Below are positions 49,842 through 58,469 of a stretch of DNA of 64,000 nt, piece after piece; positions within the stretch are counted from its first letter, which is position 1, and each line of letters begins with the position of its first letter. The notes under the pieces were generated by a model. It was not told the origin of the DNA. It made no database searches and worked only from the letters and a program-made list of their open reading frames with translations. This DNA comes from Phycicoccus endophyticus. Its GTDB lineage: Bacteria; Actinomycetota; Actinomycetes; Actinomycetales; Dermatophilaceae. The stretch spans positions 44,057 to 108,056 of the forward strand of contig NZ_JAANCN010000011.1 of the NCBI RefSeq assembly GCF_011326735.1, in the 5' to 3' direction. The position numbers and the translations under genes were made by a program.

Positions 49842-51059
49842 ATGAACGACGATGCCCTCCTCGCCGCACTCGGCGAGCGCATCACCTCGCTGTCACCCGA
49901 GCTCATCGACCTCCGGCGGGACCTCCACGCCCACCCCGAGCTGTCCCGCGAGGAGACGCGCACGACCGACGCCGTGGCCGCCTGCCTCGAGACCGCCGGG
50001 GTCGCGGTCCGGCGGCTGCCCGGGACCGGTCTCGTCGCCGACCTCGGCGCGCCGGAGCCGACCCACCGCGTGGCCCTGCGCGCCGACATGGACGCCCTCC
50101 CGGTCACCGAGCGCTCGGGGCTGGAGTGGGCCTCGCGCACCGAGGGGGTGTGCCACGCCTGCGGCCACGACGTCCACGTCGCCGCCCTCGTCGGGGCCCT
50201 CACCGCGCTGCGCGGCGTCGAGGACTCGCTCACCGAGCGTGGCATCGCCGTGCGCGCCGTCGTCCAGGCCGCCGAGGAGGTCATGCCCGGCGGTGCCCTC
50301 GAGGCGATCGAGGCCGGCGTGCTCGAGGGGGTCGACACGATCTTCGCCGTGCACTGCGACCCGAGCATCGACGTCGGCGAGGTCGGGTTGCGCGAGGGTC
50401 CGCTGACCGCGGCCTCCGACCAGCTCGTCGTCTCCCTCCACGGCCGGGGCGGGCACACCTCGCGCCCCCAGCTGACCGAGGACCTCGTCTACGCGCTCGC
50501 CAAAGTCGTCACCGACGTGCCGGCCGTCCTCGGGCGCCGCCTCGACCCGCGCACCGGGGCGGCCCTGGTGTGGGGCACCGTCCAGGCCGGCCGGGTCGCC
50601 AACGTCATCCCGTCGACGGGCGAGTGCCGCGGCACCCTGCGGATGCTCGACGCCGAGTCCTGGCTCACCGTCGGGCCGCTGCTCGAGGAGATCGTCCACG
50701 GCGTCGTCCAGCCCTACGGGGTGCAGGCCAAGGTCGAGCGGCTGCGCGGGGTGCCCCCGGTCGTCAACACCGCCGACGGCATCTCCGCGCTGCGCCGGGC
50801 GGCGCTCGCCAGCCACGTCCGACCGGTCCCGACGGCCCAGTCGCTCGGGGGCGAGGACTTCGCGTGGTACCTCGAGCACTGCCATGGCGCGATGGCCCGG
50901 CTCGGCACGCGCACCCCCGGCGGCCCGACCTACGACCTGCACCAGGGCGACCTCGTCGTCGACGAGCGCGCCGTCGCCCACGGGGCCCGGCTGCTCGCCA
51001 CGGCTGCGGTGGTCCGCGGGCTCGACGCCCGACGAGCCGTGTCCGAGGACGACGCGTGA
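49842..51059 (+). CDS. M20-family amidohydrolase (M20D, hippurate hydrolase-like)
   Basis: A 405-residue zinc/manganese peptidase-like amidohydrolase. It has 'DLHAHPELSREE' near the start, 'ALRADMDALPV' (about 80-90), the metal-binding 'CHACGHDVHVAALVGAL', 'VQAAEEVMPGGALEAIE' with the catalytic Glu pair, and 'VSLHGRGGHTSRP' of the dimerisation domain. Members hydrolyse N-acyl amino acids, indole-acetyl conjugates or similar amides; substrate not predictable. Its stop overlaps the cytidine deaminase GTG (GTGA). Confidence 0.88.
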   Translation: MNDDALLAALGERITSLSPELIDLRRDLHAHPELSREETRTTDAVAACLETAGVAVRRLPGTGLVADLGAPEPTHRVALRADMDALPVTERSGLEWASRTEGVCHACGHDVHVAALVGALTALRGVEDSLTERGIAVRAVVQAAEEVMPGGALEAIEAGVLEGVDTIFAVHCDPSIDVGEVGLREGPLTAASDQLVVSLHGRGGHTSRPQLTEDLVYALAKVVTDVPAVLGRRLDPRTGAALVWGTVQAGRVANVIPSTGECRGTLRMLDAESWLTVGPLLEEIVHGVVQPYGVQAKVERLRGVPPVVNTADGISALRRAALASHVRPVPTAQSLGGEDFAWYLEHCHGAMARLGTRTPGGPTYDLHQGDLVVDERAVAHGARLLATAAVVRGLDARRAVSEDDA

Positions 51060-51463
51060 GCGTGCCCGCCGTCGACTGGGAGGCGCTGCGGGCCGAGGCG
51101 GTCCGGATGACCGCGCTCGCCTACTGCCCCTACAGCGACTTCCCCGTCGGGGTGGCCGGGCTCGTCGACGACGGCCGGGTCGTGTCCGGGTGCAACGTCG
51201 AGAACGCCGCCTACGGGGTCACCCTGTGCGCCGAGTGCGGCATGGTCTCGGCACTGCACGCCACCGGCGGTGGCCGGCTCGTCGCCGTCTGGTGCCTCGA
51301 CGGGCGGGGGGAGACCCTCATGCCGTGCGGTCGCTGCCGCCAGCTGCTGTGGGAGAACGGGACGCCCGAGACGGTGCTGCGCACCCCGGCCGGCGACCTG
51401 CCGATGCGCGAGGTGCTCCCGCAGGCGTTCGGCGCGGACGACCTCGCCGGCCGCCGCCCCTGA
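51056..51463 (+). CDS. cdd: Cytidine deaminase
   Basis: A 135-residue zinc deaminase converting cytidine/deoxycytidine to uridine/deoxyuridine. Substrate and zinc motifs are 'YCPYSDFPVGVAGL', 'VSGCNVENAAYGVTLCAECG' and 'LMPCGRCRQLLWE', giving the catalytic Glu and three Cys ligands. The GTG 51056 overlaps the amidohydrolase stop; a GTG six bases downstream is an alternative. It precedes deoA by 33 bases, a common actinobacterial pairing for nucleoside salvage. Confidence 0.95.
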   Translation: MSVPAVDWEALRAEAVRMTALAYCPYSDFPVGVAGLVDDGRVVSGCNVENAAYGVTLCAECGMVSALHATGGGRLVAVWCLDGRGETLMPCGRCRQLLWENGTPETVLRTPAGDLPMREVLPQAFGADDLAGRRP

Positions 51464-51496
51464 GGCCGGGCGGTCCCGTCCTGCGATGATGGGCCG

Positions 51497-52804
51497 ATGA
51501 CCGAAGCCTTCGACGCCGTCGACGTCATCGTCCACAAGCGCGACCGCCGCGAGCTCGCCGACGCCGAGATCCAGTGGGTGCTCGACGCCTACACCCGCGG
51601 CGTCGTCGCCGACGAGCAGATGAGCGCGCTCGCCATGGCGGTGCTGCTCAACGGCATGACCCGGCGGGAGATCGCGACGTGGACCGGCGCGATGATCGCC
51701 AGCGGGGAGCGGATGGACTTCTCCGGCCTCTCCCGCCCCACCGCCGACAAGCACTCCACCGGGGGCGTCGGCGACAAGATCACCCTCCCGCTCGCACCAC
51801 TCGTCGCGGTCTTCGGCGTCGCCGTGCCCCAGCTGTCCGGCCGGGGGCTCGGGCACACCGGGGGCACGCTCGACAAGCTCGAGTCGGTCGCCGGCTGGCA
51901 GGCGTCGCTGCCCACCGAGGCGATGCTGCGCCAGCTCGAGGACGTCGGTGCCGTGGTCTGCGCCGCCGGCTCCGGCCTGGCCCCGGCCGACAAGAAGCTC
52001 TACGCGCTGCGCGACGTCACCGGCACCGTCGAGGCGATCCCGCTGATCGCCTCCTCGATCATGAGCAAGAAGATCGCCGAGGGCACCGGGGCGCTCGTCC
52101 TCGACGTCAAGGTCGGCAGCGGCGCGTTCATGAAGACCCGCGAGGACGCGAGCGAGCTGGCCCGCACGATGGTCGACCTCGGCACGGACGCCGGTGTGCG
52201 GACCGTCGCGCTGCTCACCGACATGTCCACCCCGCTCGGTCTGACCGCGGGCAACGCCCTCGAGGTGCGCGAGTCGGTGGAGGTGCTCGCCGGCGGGGGC
52301 CCGCGCGACGTCGTCGAGCTCACGGTGCGGTTGGCCGAGGAGATGCTCGAGGCCGCGGGCCGGGGAGGCCAGGACGTGCGCGCCGCGCTCGAGGACGGCC
52401 GGGCGATGGACGTGTGGCGGCGGATGCTCTCGGCCCAGGGCGGGGACCCGGACGCGCCGCTGCCCACCGCCCGGCACACCGAGGACGTGCTCGCGCCGGC
52501 CGACGGGGTGGTCACCCAGCTCGACGCCTACGCCGTCGGGGTCGCCGCCTGGCGACTCGGTGCCGGGCGGGCCCGCAAGGAGGACCCGGTGCAGGCCGGT
52601 GCCGGGGTCGAGCTGCACGTCAAGCCGGGCGCGGTGGTGCGGGCCGGGGAGCGGATGATGACCCTGCACACCGACACTCCGGAGCGCTTCGCCCGGGCCG
52701 AGGAGGCGCTTCAGGGAGCCGTGTTCGTCGCGCCCGAGGGCTCGCGCCCCGCGCTCGGGCCGGTCGTCATCGACCGTATCGCCGCCACTGACGACGCCGG
52801 CTGA
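51497..52804 (+). CDS. deoA: Thymidine phosphorylase
   Basis: A 435-residue pyrimidine nucleoside phosphorylase splitting thymidine or deoxyuridine to base plus deoxyribose-1-phosphate. Motifs are 'DFSGLSRPTADKHSTGGVGD', 'LSGRGLGHTGGTLDKLESVA' (the family signature, about 114-133), 'ASSIMSKKIAEGTGALVLDV' and 'KVGSGAFMKT'. Together with cdd and add it forms a nucleoside-salvage group. Confidence 0.96.
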   Translation: MTEAFDAVDVIVHKRDRRELADAEIQWVLDAYTRGVVADEQMSALAMAVLLNGMTRREIATWTGAMIASGERMDFSGLSRPTADKHSTGGVGDKITLPLAPLVAVFGVAVPQLSGRGLGHTGGTLDKLESVAGWQASLPTEAMLRQLEDVGAVVCAAGSGLAPADKKLYALRDVTGTVEAIPLIASSIMSKKIAEGTGALVLDVKVGSGAFMKTREDASELARTMVDLGTDAGVRTVALLTDMSTPLGLTAGNALEVRESVEVLAGGGPRDVVELTVRLAEEMLEAAGRGGQDVRAALEDGRAMDVWRRMLSAQGGDPDAPLPTARHTEDVLAPADGVVTQLDAYAVGVAAWRLGAGRARKEDPVQAGAGVELHVKPGAVVRAGERMMTLHTDTPERFARAEEALQGAVFVAPEGSRPALGPVVIDRIAATDDAG

Positions 52805-52822
52805 GCACCCGGACCGGGACGA

Positions 52823-52857
52823 CGGACGCCGCCCCGCGGTATGCGGGGCGGCGTCCG
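52823..52857. terminator. Strong bidirectional hairpin between deoA and the small membrane protein gene
   Basis: CGGACGCCGCCCCGC pairs perfectly over 15 bases with GCGGGGCGGCGTCCG, with loop GGTAT. It is located between two convergent genes and has no U-tract, the form expected of intrinsic terminators in very G+C-rich actinobacteria. Confidence 0.8.
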
Positions 52858-52870
52858 GTGGCGGTCCGGC

Positions 52871-53026
52871 TCAGAACCAGTGCCGGCGGCCGCCGATGGC
52901 GCGGCCGGTCGAGCCGAGGATGGCCAGGACGGCACCGACGACGACGAGGATGACGCCGATCGTCGTGAGGACGGAGATCTTGGCGACGAGGCCGATGATG
53001 AGCAGGATGATGCCGAGAACGATCAC
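52871..53026 (-). CDS. Small membrane protein, DUF6131-like
   Basis: A 51-residue protein, too short for most gene finders. Two hydrophobic helices ('VLGIILLIIGLVAKISVLTT' and 'IGVILVVVGAVLAILG') are joined by a short turn, and the C-terminus 'GRAIGGRRHWF' is charged and aromatic. This pattern resembles the DUF6131 family of small actinobacterial membrane proteins. GTG 53026 is preceded by GAAAGGG at a good distance. Longer in-frame extensions upstream are Arg/Pro-rich and not similar to anything. Function unknown. Confidence 0.7.
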   Translation of the reverse strand: MIVLGIILLIIGLVAKISVLTTIGVILVVVGAVLAILGSTGRAIGGRRHWF

Positions 53027-53211
53027 GGGTGGACCCTTTCTGGTCGATGGCGCTGCCACGCTAGCGGCCGGACCTGTCACCGGTGGCCCGGACGGACGCA
53101 CAGGTTCGCCGGCCCGGGCGTCCGGCCGGCCCCGGTCGGGGTCGCTAGGGTGAGCGCCGTGGAGCACGCGCCGAGGACACCGAGGACCCGCTCGACCGGC
53201 GGGGGCGCGGC

Positions 53212-54297
53212 ATGACCGTGCCGACCCCGGCCGCCGTGCGCCGGGCACCCAAGGTGCTGCTGCACGACCACCTCGACGGCGGTCTGCGCCCGGCGACCGT
53301 CGTCGACCTCGCCCGCTCCGCCGGATACGCGGGCCTGCCGACGAGCGAGCCCGAGGCGCTCGGCACGTGGTTCCGCGACGCCGCGGACTCCGGCTCCCTG
53401 GAGCGCTACCTCGAGACGTTCTCGCACACCGTGGCGGTCATGCAGACCGAGGAGCAGTTGACCCGCGTCGCCCGCGAGTGCGCCCTCGACCTCGCCGACG
53501 ACGGCGTGGTCTACGCCGAGTCCCGGTTCGCCCCCGAGCTGCACATCGAGGGTGGGCTGAGCCTGGAGCGGGTGCTCGAGGCGGTGCTCGCCGGCTTCCG
53601 GGAGGGCGAGGCGCAGGCGGCGGCCGCGGGCACGCCGATCCGGGTGCGGGCCCTGCTCACCGCGATGCGGCACGCCGCGAACAGCCGGGAGATCGCCGAG
53701 CTCGCCGTCGCCTACCGCGACCGCGGCGTCGCCGGTTTCGACATCGCCGGTGCCGAGGCCGGCTTCCCGCCCACCCGCCACCTCGACGCCTTCGAGTACC
53801 TGCGGCGCGAGAACGCCCACTTCACGATCCACGCCGGGGAGGCCTTCGGGCTGCCGAGCATCTGGGAGGCCATCCAGTGGTGCGGGGCCGACCGCCTCGG
53901 CCACGGGGTGCGCATCGTCGACGACATCGAGCTGACGGCCGACGGGCAGGCCCGGCTCGGCCGGCTGGCCGCCTACGTCCGCGACCGGCGGATCCCGCTC
54001 GAGATGTGCCCGAGCTCCAACGTGCAGACCGGGGCCGCGCAGTCGGTGGCCACCCACCCGATCACCCTGCTCAAGCGGCTCCGGTTCCGGGTCACGGTGA
54101 ACACCGACAACCGGCTGATGTCCGGCACGTCGATGTCCCGGGAGATGCAGCTGCTCGTCGACGAGGCCGGGTGGGACCTCGAGGACCTGCGGTGGGTGAC
54201 GGTCAACGCGATGAAGTCGGCGTTCCTGCCGTTCGACGAGCGGCTCGAGCTCATCGAGCACGTCCTCAAGCCCGGGTACGCCGCGCTCGGCGCCTGA
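53212..54297 (+). CDS. add: Adenosine deaminase
   Basis: A 361-residue zinc enzyme deaminating adenosine/deoxyadenosine. The zinc His-x-His is in '[20 protein letters not shown]', the catalytic Glu in '[13 protein letters not shown]', a metal His in '[11 protein letters not shown]', and the final metal Asp in '[18 protein letters not shown]', the form usual in actinobacterial Add. It follows deoA/cdd after the small membrane protein gene inserted on the other strand, so the salvage group is interrupted here. Confidence 0.95.
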   Translation: MTVPTPAAVRRAPKVLLHDHLDGGLRPATVVDLARSAGYAGLPTSEPEALGTWFRDAADSGSLERYLETFSHTVAVMQTEEQLTRVARECALDLADDGVVYAESRFAPELHIEGGLSLERVLEAVLAGFREGEAQAAAAGTPIRVRALLTAMRHAANSREIAELAVAYRDRGVAGFDIAGAEAGFPPTRHLDAFEYLRRENAHFTIHAGEAFGLPSIWEAIQWCGADRLGHGVRIVDDIELTADGQARLGRLAAYVRDRRIPLEMCPSSNVQTGAAQSVATHPITLLKRLRFRVTVNTDNRLMSGTSMSREMQLLVDEAGWDLEDLRWVTVNAMKSAFLPFDERLELIEHVLKPGYAALGA

Positions 54298-54308
54298 GGG
54301 CCCCCGCC

Positions 54309-55145
54309 TCAGCCGAGCGGGTCCGGCGCGAGCACCCGGCGCCGCAGCGCGTCCTCGCGGGCCAGCCGCTCCCCGTCACGGCGGCGGCGCTCGGCGAGGA
54401 CCGCCGCGAGGACGTACTCGGGGTGGAACCCCGCCGGCGGTGCCGGCGCGACGTAGCGCAGGACCTCGGCGAGCAGCTCGCGAGCGAGCGGCTCGCGCGA
54501 GGCGGGGGCGAGCGTCGCCGCCCGGCCGAGGAACTGCCGCACGGCGACCGTGAGCCCCGTGGGCAGCGCCGCGAGGTCGGCCGCCACCGCCCAGCCGGCG
54601 AGCGGCGGCGGCATCTGCGGGGGCGGTGCGAGCCGCATCCGGGAGCGCTGCCGGACGACGTAGGTGCCGGCGGCGAGGTCGCCGAGCCGCTTGCTGCGGG
54701 GGTGGACCACGGAGGTGACGAGCGCCGGGACGCCGGTGAGGGGCGGCCAGATCTCGACCGCCCCGACGAGGGCCCGGGTGAGGGCGTGCCGGGCGGTGAT
54801 CGGCCCCCCGTCGTCGCGCACCACCCGCAGCCCGAGGGCGACCTTGCCGAGCGTCCGCCCCCGGGTGAGGGTCTCGACCGCGGCGGGCAGCCCGACGACG
54901 ACGGCGACCGCGCCGACGAGCCGCAGGGCGGTGGCCACCGCCGGGCTCGAGCCGGCGACGAGCAGCCCGACCCCCCAGCTCATCGCGACGAGCAGCACGA
55001 CGGCGACGACGAGGTCGAGCAGGCCGGCCGCCGCCCGGGTCATCGTCCCCGCGACCGGCAGCTCGACGGCGACGCCCTCGCCGGTGACCACGTCCTCGGA
55101 GGCGTACGCGCGGTAGGCGACCTCGCGGCCCCCGGTGTGCTCCAC
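54309..55145 (-). CDS. RDD-family membrane protein
   Basis: A 278-residue protein with an N-terminal RDD domain: 'MTRAAAGLLDLVVAVVLLVA' (R-x-x-A...D motif in the first helix), a second helix 'TALRLVGAVAVVVGLPAAVE', and 'GRTLGKVALGLRVVRDDGGP', the classic third RDD segment. The C-terminal ~110 residues are soluble and helical. It starts with GTG 55145. The role of RDD proteins is unclear; in actinobacteria this one often sits beside the SpoIIM/DUF58/MoxR genes, as here. Confidence 0.87.
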   Translation of the reverse strand: MEHTGGREVAYRAYASEDVVTGEGVAVELPVAGTMTRAAAGLLDLVVAVVLLVAMSWGVGLLVAGSSPAVATALRLVGAVAVVVGLPAAVETLTRGRTLGKVALGLRVVRDDGGPITARHALTRALVGAVEIWPPLTGVPALVTSVVHPRSKRLGDLAAGTYVVRQRSRMRLAPPPQMPPPLAGWAVAADLAALPTGLTVAVRQFLGRAATLAPASREPLARELLAEVLRYVAPAPPAGFHPEYVLAAVLAERRRRDGERLAREDALRRRVLAPDPLG

Positions 55146-55192
55146 ACCGCCAGGCTAGCCGGGCCGGCCGGGCGGTCGCCTACGCTGGCGCC

Positions 55193-56191
55193 GTGGACCT
55201 CGACGCCTACGTGGCCGCCCACCAGGCGCAGTGGAACCGGCTGGAGGCCCTCGTCGGGCGGCGCCGGCTCACCGGCGCGGAGGCCGACGAGCTGCTCGAC
55301 CTCTACCAGCGGGTCTCGACCCAGCTGTCCGTCGTCCGCTCCGCCAGCCCGGACCCCTCGGTGGTCACGCACCTGTCCTCGCTCGTGGCCCGGGCCCGGT
55401 TCGCGACCGCCGGACGGCGCACGAGCACCTGGCGCGCGCTCGCCGGCTTCTTCACGACGACCTTCCCCGCCGGGCTCTACCGGCTGCGGTGGTGGTGGGT
55501 GAGCACCGCGCTCGCCAACGTCGCCTTCGCCGTGCTCGTCGGGTGGTACGCGTACTCCCACCCGCGGGTGTGGACCTCGATGATGACGCCGGAGGAGGTC
55601 GAGCAGTTCGTCGGCACCGACTTCGAGCAGTACTACTCGCAGTACGCCCACCTCGACTTCACCGGCCTGGTGTGGACGAACAACGCCTGGGTCGCGGCCC
55701 AGGTCATCGCCCTGGGCGTGCTCGGCCTGCCGGTGTTCTACGTCCTCGCGCAGAACGTGCTCAACGTCGGTGTCGCGGGTGCGCTCATGGCCTACCACGA
55801 CCGCACGGCCCTGTTCTTCGGGCTCATCCTCCCGCACGGGCTGCTCGAGCTGACCGCGGTCTTCGTCGCCGCCGCCGCCGGGCTGCGGATCTGCTGGGCC
55901 TGGGTGAGCCCGGGTGCGCTGCCGCGGGGGCGGTCGCTGGCCCGCGAGGCACGCTCCGGGGTGGGCACCGCCATGGGCCTGGCCGTGGTCCTCTTCGTCA
56001 GCGGCGTCATCGAGGGCTTCGTCACCCCGTCCGGGCTGCCGACGTGGGCGCGGATCGCCATCGGCGTCCTCGCCGAGAGCGCCTTCGTCCTCTACGTCTT
56101 CGTCGTCGGCCGGGCGGCGGCCGCCCGCGGCGCCACCGGCGACCTCGTCGCCCGGCGCGACCTCGGCGACGCCCTGCCCGTCGCCGGCTGA
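55193..56191 (+). CDS. Stage II sporulation protein M-like (SpoIIM/DUF95) membrane protein
   Basis: A 332-residue membrane protein. The soluble N-terminus 'DLDAYVAAHQAQWNRLEALV' and 'LDLYQRVSTQLSVVRSASPD' is followed by helices including 'FVGTDFEQYYSQYAHLDFTG' loop and 'ALFFGLILPHGLLELTAVFV', the family's conserved H-G-x-x-E. The organism need not sporulate: homologues are widespread in non-sporulating actinobacteria, always near MoxR/DUF58 genes. Start is GTG 55193. Confidence 0.87.
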   Translation: MDLDAYVAAHQAQWNRLEALVGRRRLTGAEADELLDLYQRVSTQLSVVRSASPDPSVVTHLSSLVARARFATAGRRTSTWRALAGFFTTTFPAGLYRLRWWWVSTALANVAFAVLVGWYAYSHPRVWTSMMTPEEVEQFVGTDFEQYYSQYAHLDFTGLVWTNNAWVAAQVIALGVLGLPVFYVLAQNVLNVGVAGALMAYHDRTALFFGLILPHGLLELTAVFVAAAAGLRICWAWVSPGALPRGRSLAREARSGVGTAMGLAVVLFVSGVIEGFVTPSGLPTWARIAIGVLAESAFVLYVFVVGRAAAARGATGDLVARRDLGDALPVAG

Positions 56192-56202
56192 CGGCGGGGC
56201 GG

Positions 56203-57495
56203 CTAGAGCAGCCCCTCGCGCTTGAGCGCGAGGTAGTGGTCGGCCAGCCGCACCGGCAGCTCGTCCGGCGGCGCGTCGAGGACGTCCACCCCGAGCCGGC
56301 GCAGGGCCTCGGCCGTGCCCTCCCGCAGCGCCGCGGTGCGCTCGGCGGCCGCGGCGTCCCACACCTCGGCGGACCCCTCGCGTGCGGTCCGCATCGCCTC
56401 GACCAGGGGGTCGCTCACCGAGGCCACGACGACCCGGTGGTGGGCCACGAGCGTCGGCAGGGCGGGGAGCAGCCCCTCCTCGACGGCGGCCGGCTCCAGC
56501 GGGGTGAGGAGGACGACGAGGGAGCGGTGGGTCGAGCGCGCGACCTCGGCGGCGAGTACGCCCCAGTCGGTCTCGACCACCTGGGCGTCGAGCGGGGCGA
56601 GGGTGCTGATGACGTCGTGGAGCAGCCGTGCCCGGTCGCTGCCGGCCACCCGGGCGTGGACCCGGCGGTCGCCGGCGACGACCTGGACCCGGTCGTGGGC
56701 GTGGCCGGCGAGCGCGGTGAGCAGCAGCGCCGCGTCCATGGCGGCGTCCAGCCGGGGCGCGTCGCCGACCCGCCCGGCGCTCGTGCGCCCGGTGTCGAGG
56801 ACGAGGACGACCCGCCGGTGCTGCTCCGGCTGCCAGGTGCGCACGACGAGGTGCCGGCGTCGCGCGGTGGCCCGCCAGTCGATGGAGCGCACGTCGTCGC
56901 CGTCGACGTAGTCGCGCAGGCTGTCGAACTCGGTGCCCTGGCCCCGGGTGCGCACCGCCGCGCGGCCGTCGAGCTCGCGCAGCACCGCGAGCCGGCTCGG
57001 CAGGTGCCGGCGCGAGGGGAAGGCGTGCAGCACCCGGACCCGGCCCGGGACCTCGACGGAGCGCTGGCGGGCGGCGAGCCCGAGCGGGCCGGCGAGACGC
57101 ACGGTGACCCGGTCGGCGCTGCGGTCGCCCCGCCGGGTCGGGGTGAGGACCGTCGTCACGCGCCGTCGCTCGCCGGGCGGCACCGCGAGCCCGTGGCGGC
57201 TCGGGCTCCCGCCCGCCGAGGGTGGCCAGGCGTCGCGCAGGAGCCCCGTGGCGTGCCGGCCGCCGGTGTTCTCCAGGACGAGGCTCGCGCTCACCGGCTC
57301 GCCGAGGCGCACCTGGAGCGCCGGGTCCTCGCGGGTCAGACGCAGCGCGCTCGGCGAGGCCGCGAGGACGAGGTCGGCGAGCACGGCGAGGAGCCAGAGG
57401 ACCACCCAGGCGAGCACCGTCGAGGCCGCCGGCCGGAGCACGACCGGGACGAGCCCGAGCAGGAGCAGCGCGGCGGCGCGCGTCGTGAGCGCCAT
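56203..57495 (-). CDS. DUF58 domain protein (MoxR-associated)
   Basis: A 430-residue protein with two N-terminal helices, a beta-rich extracytoplasmic-like stretch, and the DUF58 core 'GTEFDSLRDYVDGDDVRSID' followed by 'WRATARRRHLVVRTWQPEQH' near residue 200. The rest is a von Willebrand A-like fold with 'VLVLDTGRTSAG' as a MIDAS-like segment. It overlaps the MoxR stop by one base (TGATG). DUF58 proteins with MoxR ATPases are thought to form a chaperone-like assembly system. Confidence 0.9.
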   Translation of the reverse strand: MALTTRAAALLLLGLVPVVLRPAASTVLAWVVLWLLAVLADLVLAASPSALRLTREDPALQVRLGEPVSASLVLENTGGRHATGLLRDAWPPSAGGSPSRHGLAVPPGERRRVTTVLTPTRRGDRSADRVTVRLAGPLGLAARQRSVEVPGRVRVLHAFPSRRHLPSRLAVLRELDGRAAVRTRGQGTEFDSLRDYVDGDDVRSIDWRATARRRHLVVRTWQPEQHRRVVLVLDTGRTSAGRVGDAPRLDAAMDAALLLTALAGHAHDRVQVVAGDRRVHARVAGSDRARLLHDVISTLAPLDAQVVETDWGVLAAEVARSTHRSLVVLLTPLEPAAVEEGLLPALPTLVAHHRVVVASVSDPLVEAMRTAREGSAEVWDAAAAERTAALREGTAEALRRLGVDVLDAPPDELPVRLADHYLALKREGLL

Positions 57496-58469
57496 CAGCG
57501 GGGCACGGGCACCGACGCGAGGACGCTGTGCAGGACGGAGGTCACCGAGGTGCCCTCGAGCTCGGCCTCGGGCCGGAGCATGAGCCGGTGGGCCAGGGTG
57601 GCCACGGCGAGCGCCTTGACGTCGTCGGGCGTCACGTAGCCACGGCCGCTCAGCCACGCCCAGGCCCGGCTCGTCGCGAGGAGCGCGGTGGCCCCCCGCG
57701 GCGAGACCCCGAGGGCCAGCGACGGGGACGTCCGGGTCGCGCGGGCGATGTCGACGACGTAGCCGAGGACCTCCTCGGAGACCTCGACCTCGCGGACGGC
57801 GGCGCTGCCCGCCTCGATGTCGGCCGCGCCGGCGACGGAGGCGATCCCCGCGGCGCCCAGGTCGCGCGGGTCGAACCCCCCGGCGTGCCGGCGCAGGACG
57901 GCCACCTCGTCCTCGCGGTCCGGCACCGGCAGGACCACCTTGAGCAGGAAGCGGTCCAGCTGGGCCTCGGGGAGAGGGTAGGTGCCCTCGTACTCGACGG
58001 GGTTCTGGGTCGCGGCGACGAGGAAGGGCGAGGGCAGCGCGTGCGGGGTGCCGTCGACCGACACCTGGCGCTCCTCCATCGCCTCGAGCAGCGCGGCCTG
58101 GGTCTTCGGCGGTGTCCGGTTGATCTCGTCGGCGAGCAGCAGGTGGGTGAAGACCGGCCCGGGGCGGAACTCGAACTCGCTGGCCCGGGCGTCGTAGACG
58201 AGCGAGCCGGTGAGGTCGCCGGGCATGAGGTCCGGGGTGAACTGGACGCGTTTGGTGTCGACGTCGAGCGCCGCCGCGAGCGAGCGCACGAGCAGCGTCT
58301 TGGCGACCCCCGGCACCCCTTCGAGGAGGATGTGGCCGCGGCAGAGCAGGGCGACGAGCAGCCCGGCGACGGCGGCGTCCTGGCCGACGACGGCCTTGGC
58401 CACCTCGTCGCGGACCCGGACGAGGGCCGCGCGGGCGTCGGGCGCGGGGGTGGTGGGGGTCTCGGTCAT
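57495..58469 (-). CDS. MoxR-family AAA+ ATPase
   Basis: A 324-residue AAA+ ATPase. Walker A is 'ILLEGVPGVAKTLLVRSLAA' (about 52-71), Walker B is 'HLLLADEINRTPPKTQAALL', sensor 1 is 'FLVAATQNPVEYEGTYPLPE', and sensor 2 is in 'GVSPRGATALLATSRAWAWL'. MoxR ATPases fold or metallate partner proteins; DUF58 and DUF4350/4129 neighbours are the usual partners. It is coupled to genes on both sides by overlapping stop and start codons. Confidence 0.93.
   Translation of the reverse strand: MTETPTTPAPDARAALVRVRDEVAKAVVGQDAAVAGLLVALLCRGHILLEGVPGVAKTLLVRSLAAALDVDTKRVQFTPDLMPGDLTGSLVYDARASEFEFRPGPVFTHLLLADEINRTPPKTQAALLEAMEERQVSVDGTPHALPSPFLVAATQNPVEYEGTYPLPEAQLDRFLLKVVLPVPDREDEVAVLRRHAGGFDPRDLGAAGIASVAGAADIEAGSAAVREVEVSEEVLGYVVDIARATRTSPSLALGVSPRGATALLATSRAWAWLSGRGYVTPDDVKALAVATLAHRLMLRPEAELEGTSVTSVLHSVLASVPVPR

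Noticed and set aside
55193..56191. SpoIIM-like gene taken as evidence for sporulation
   Set aside because: Homologues are common in non-sporulating actinobacteria beside MoxR/DUF58 genes; no other sporulation gene is present.
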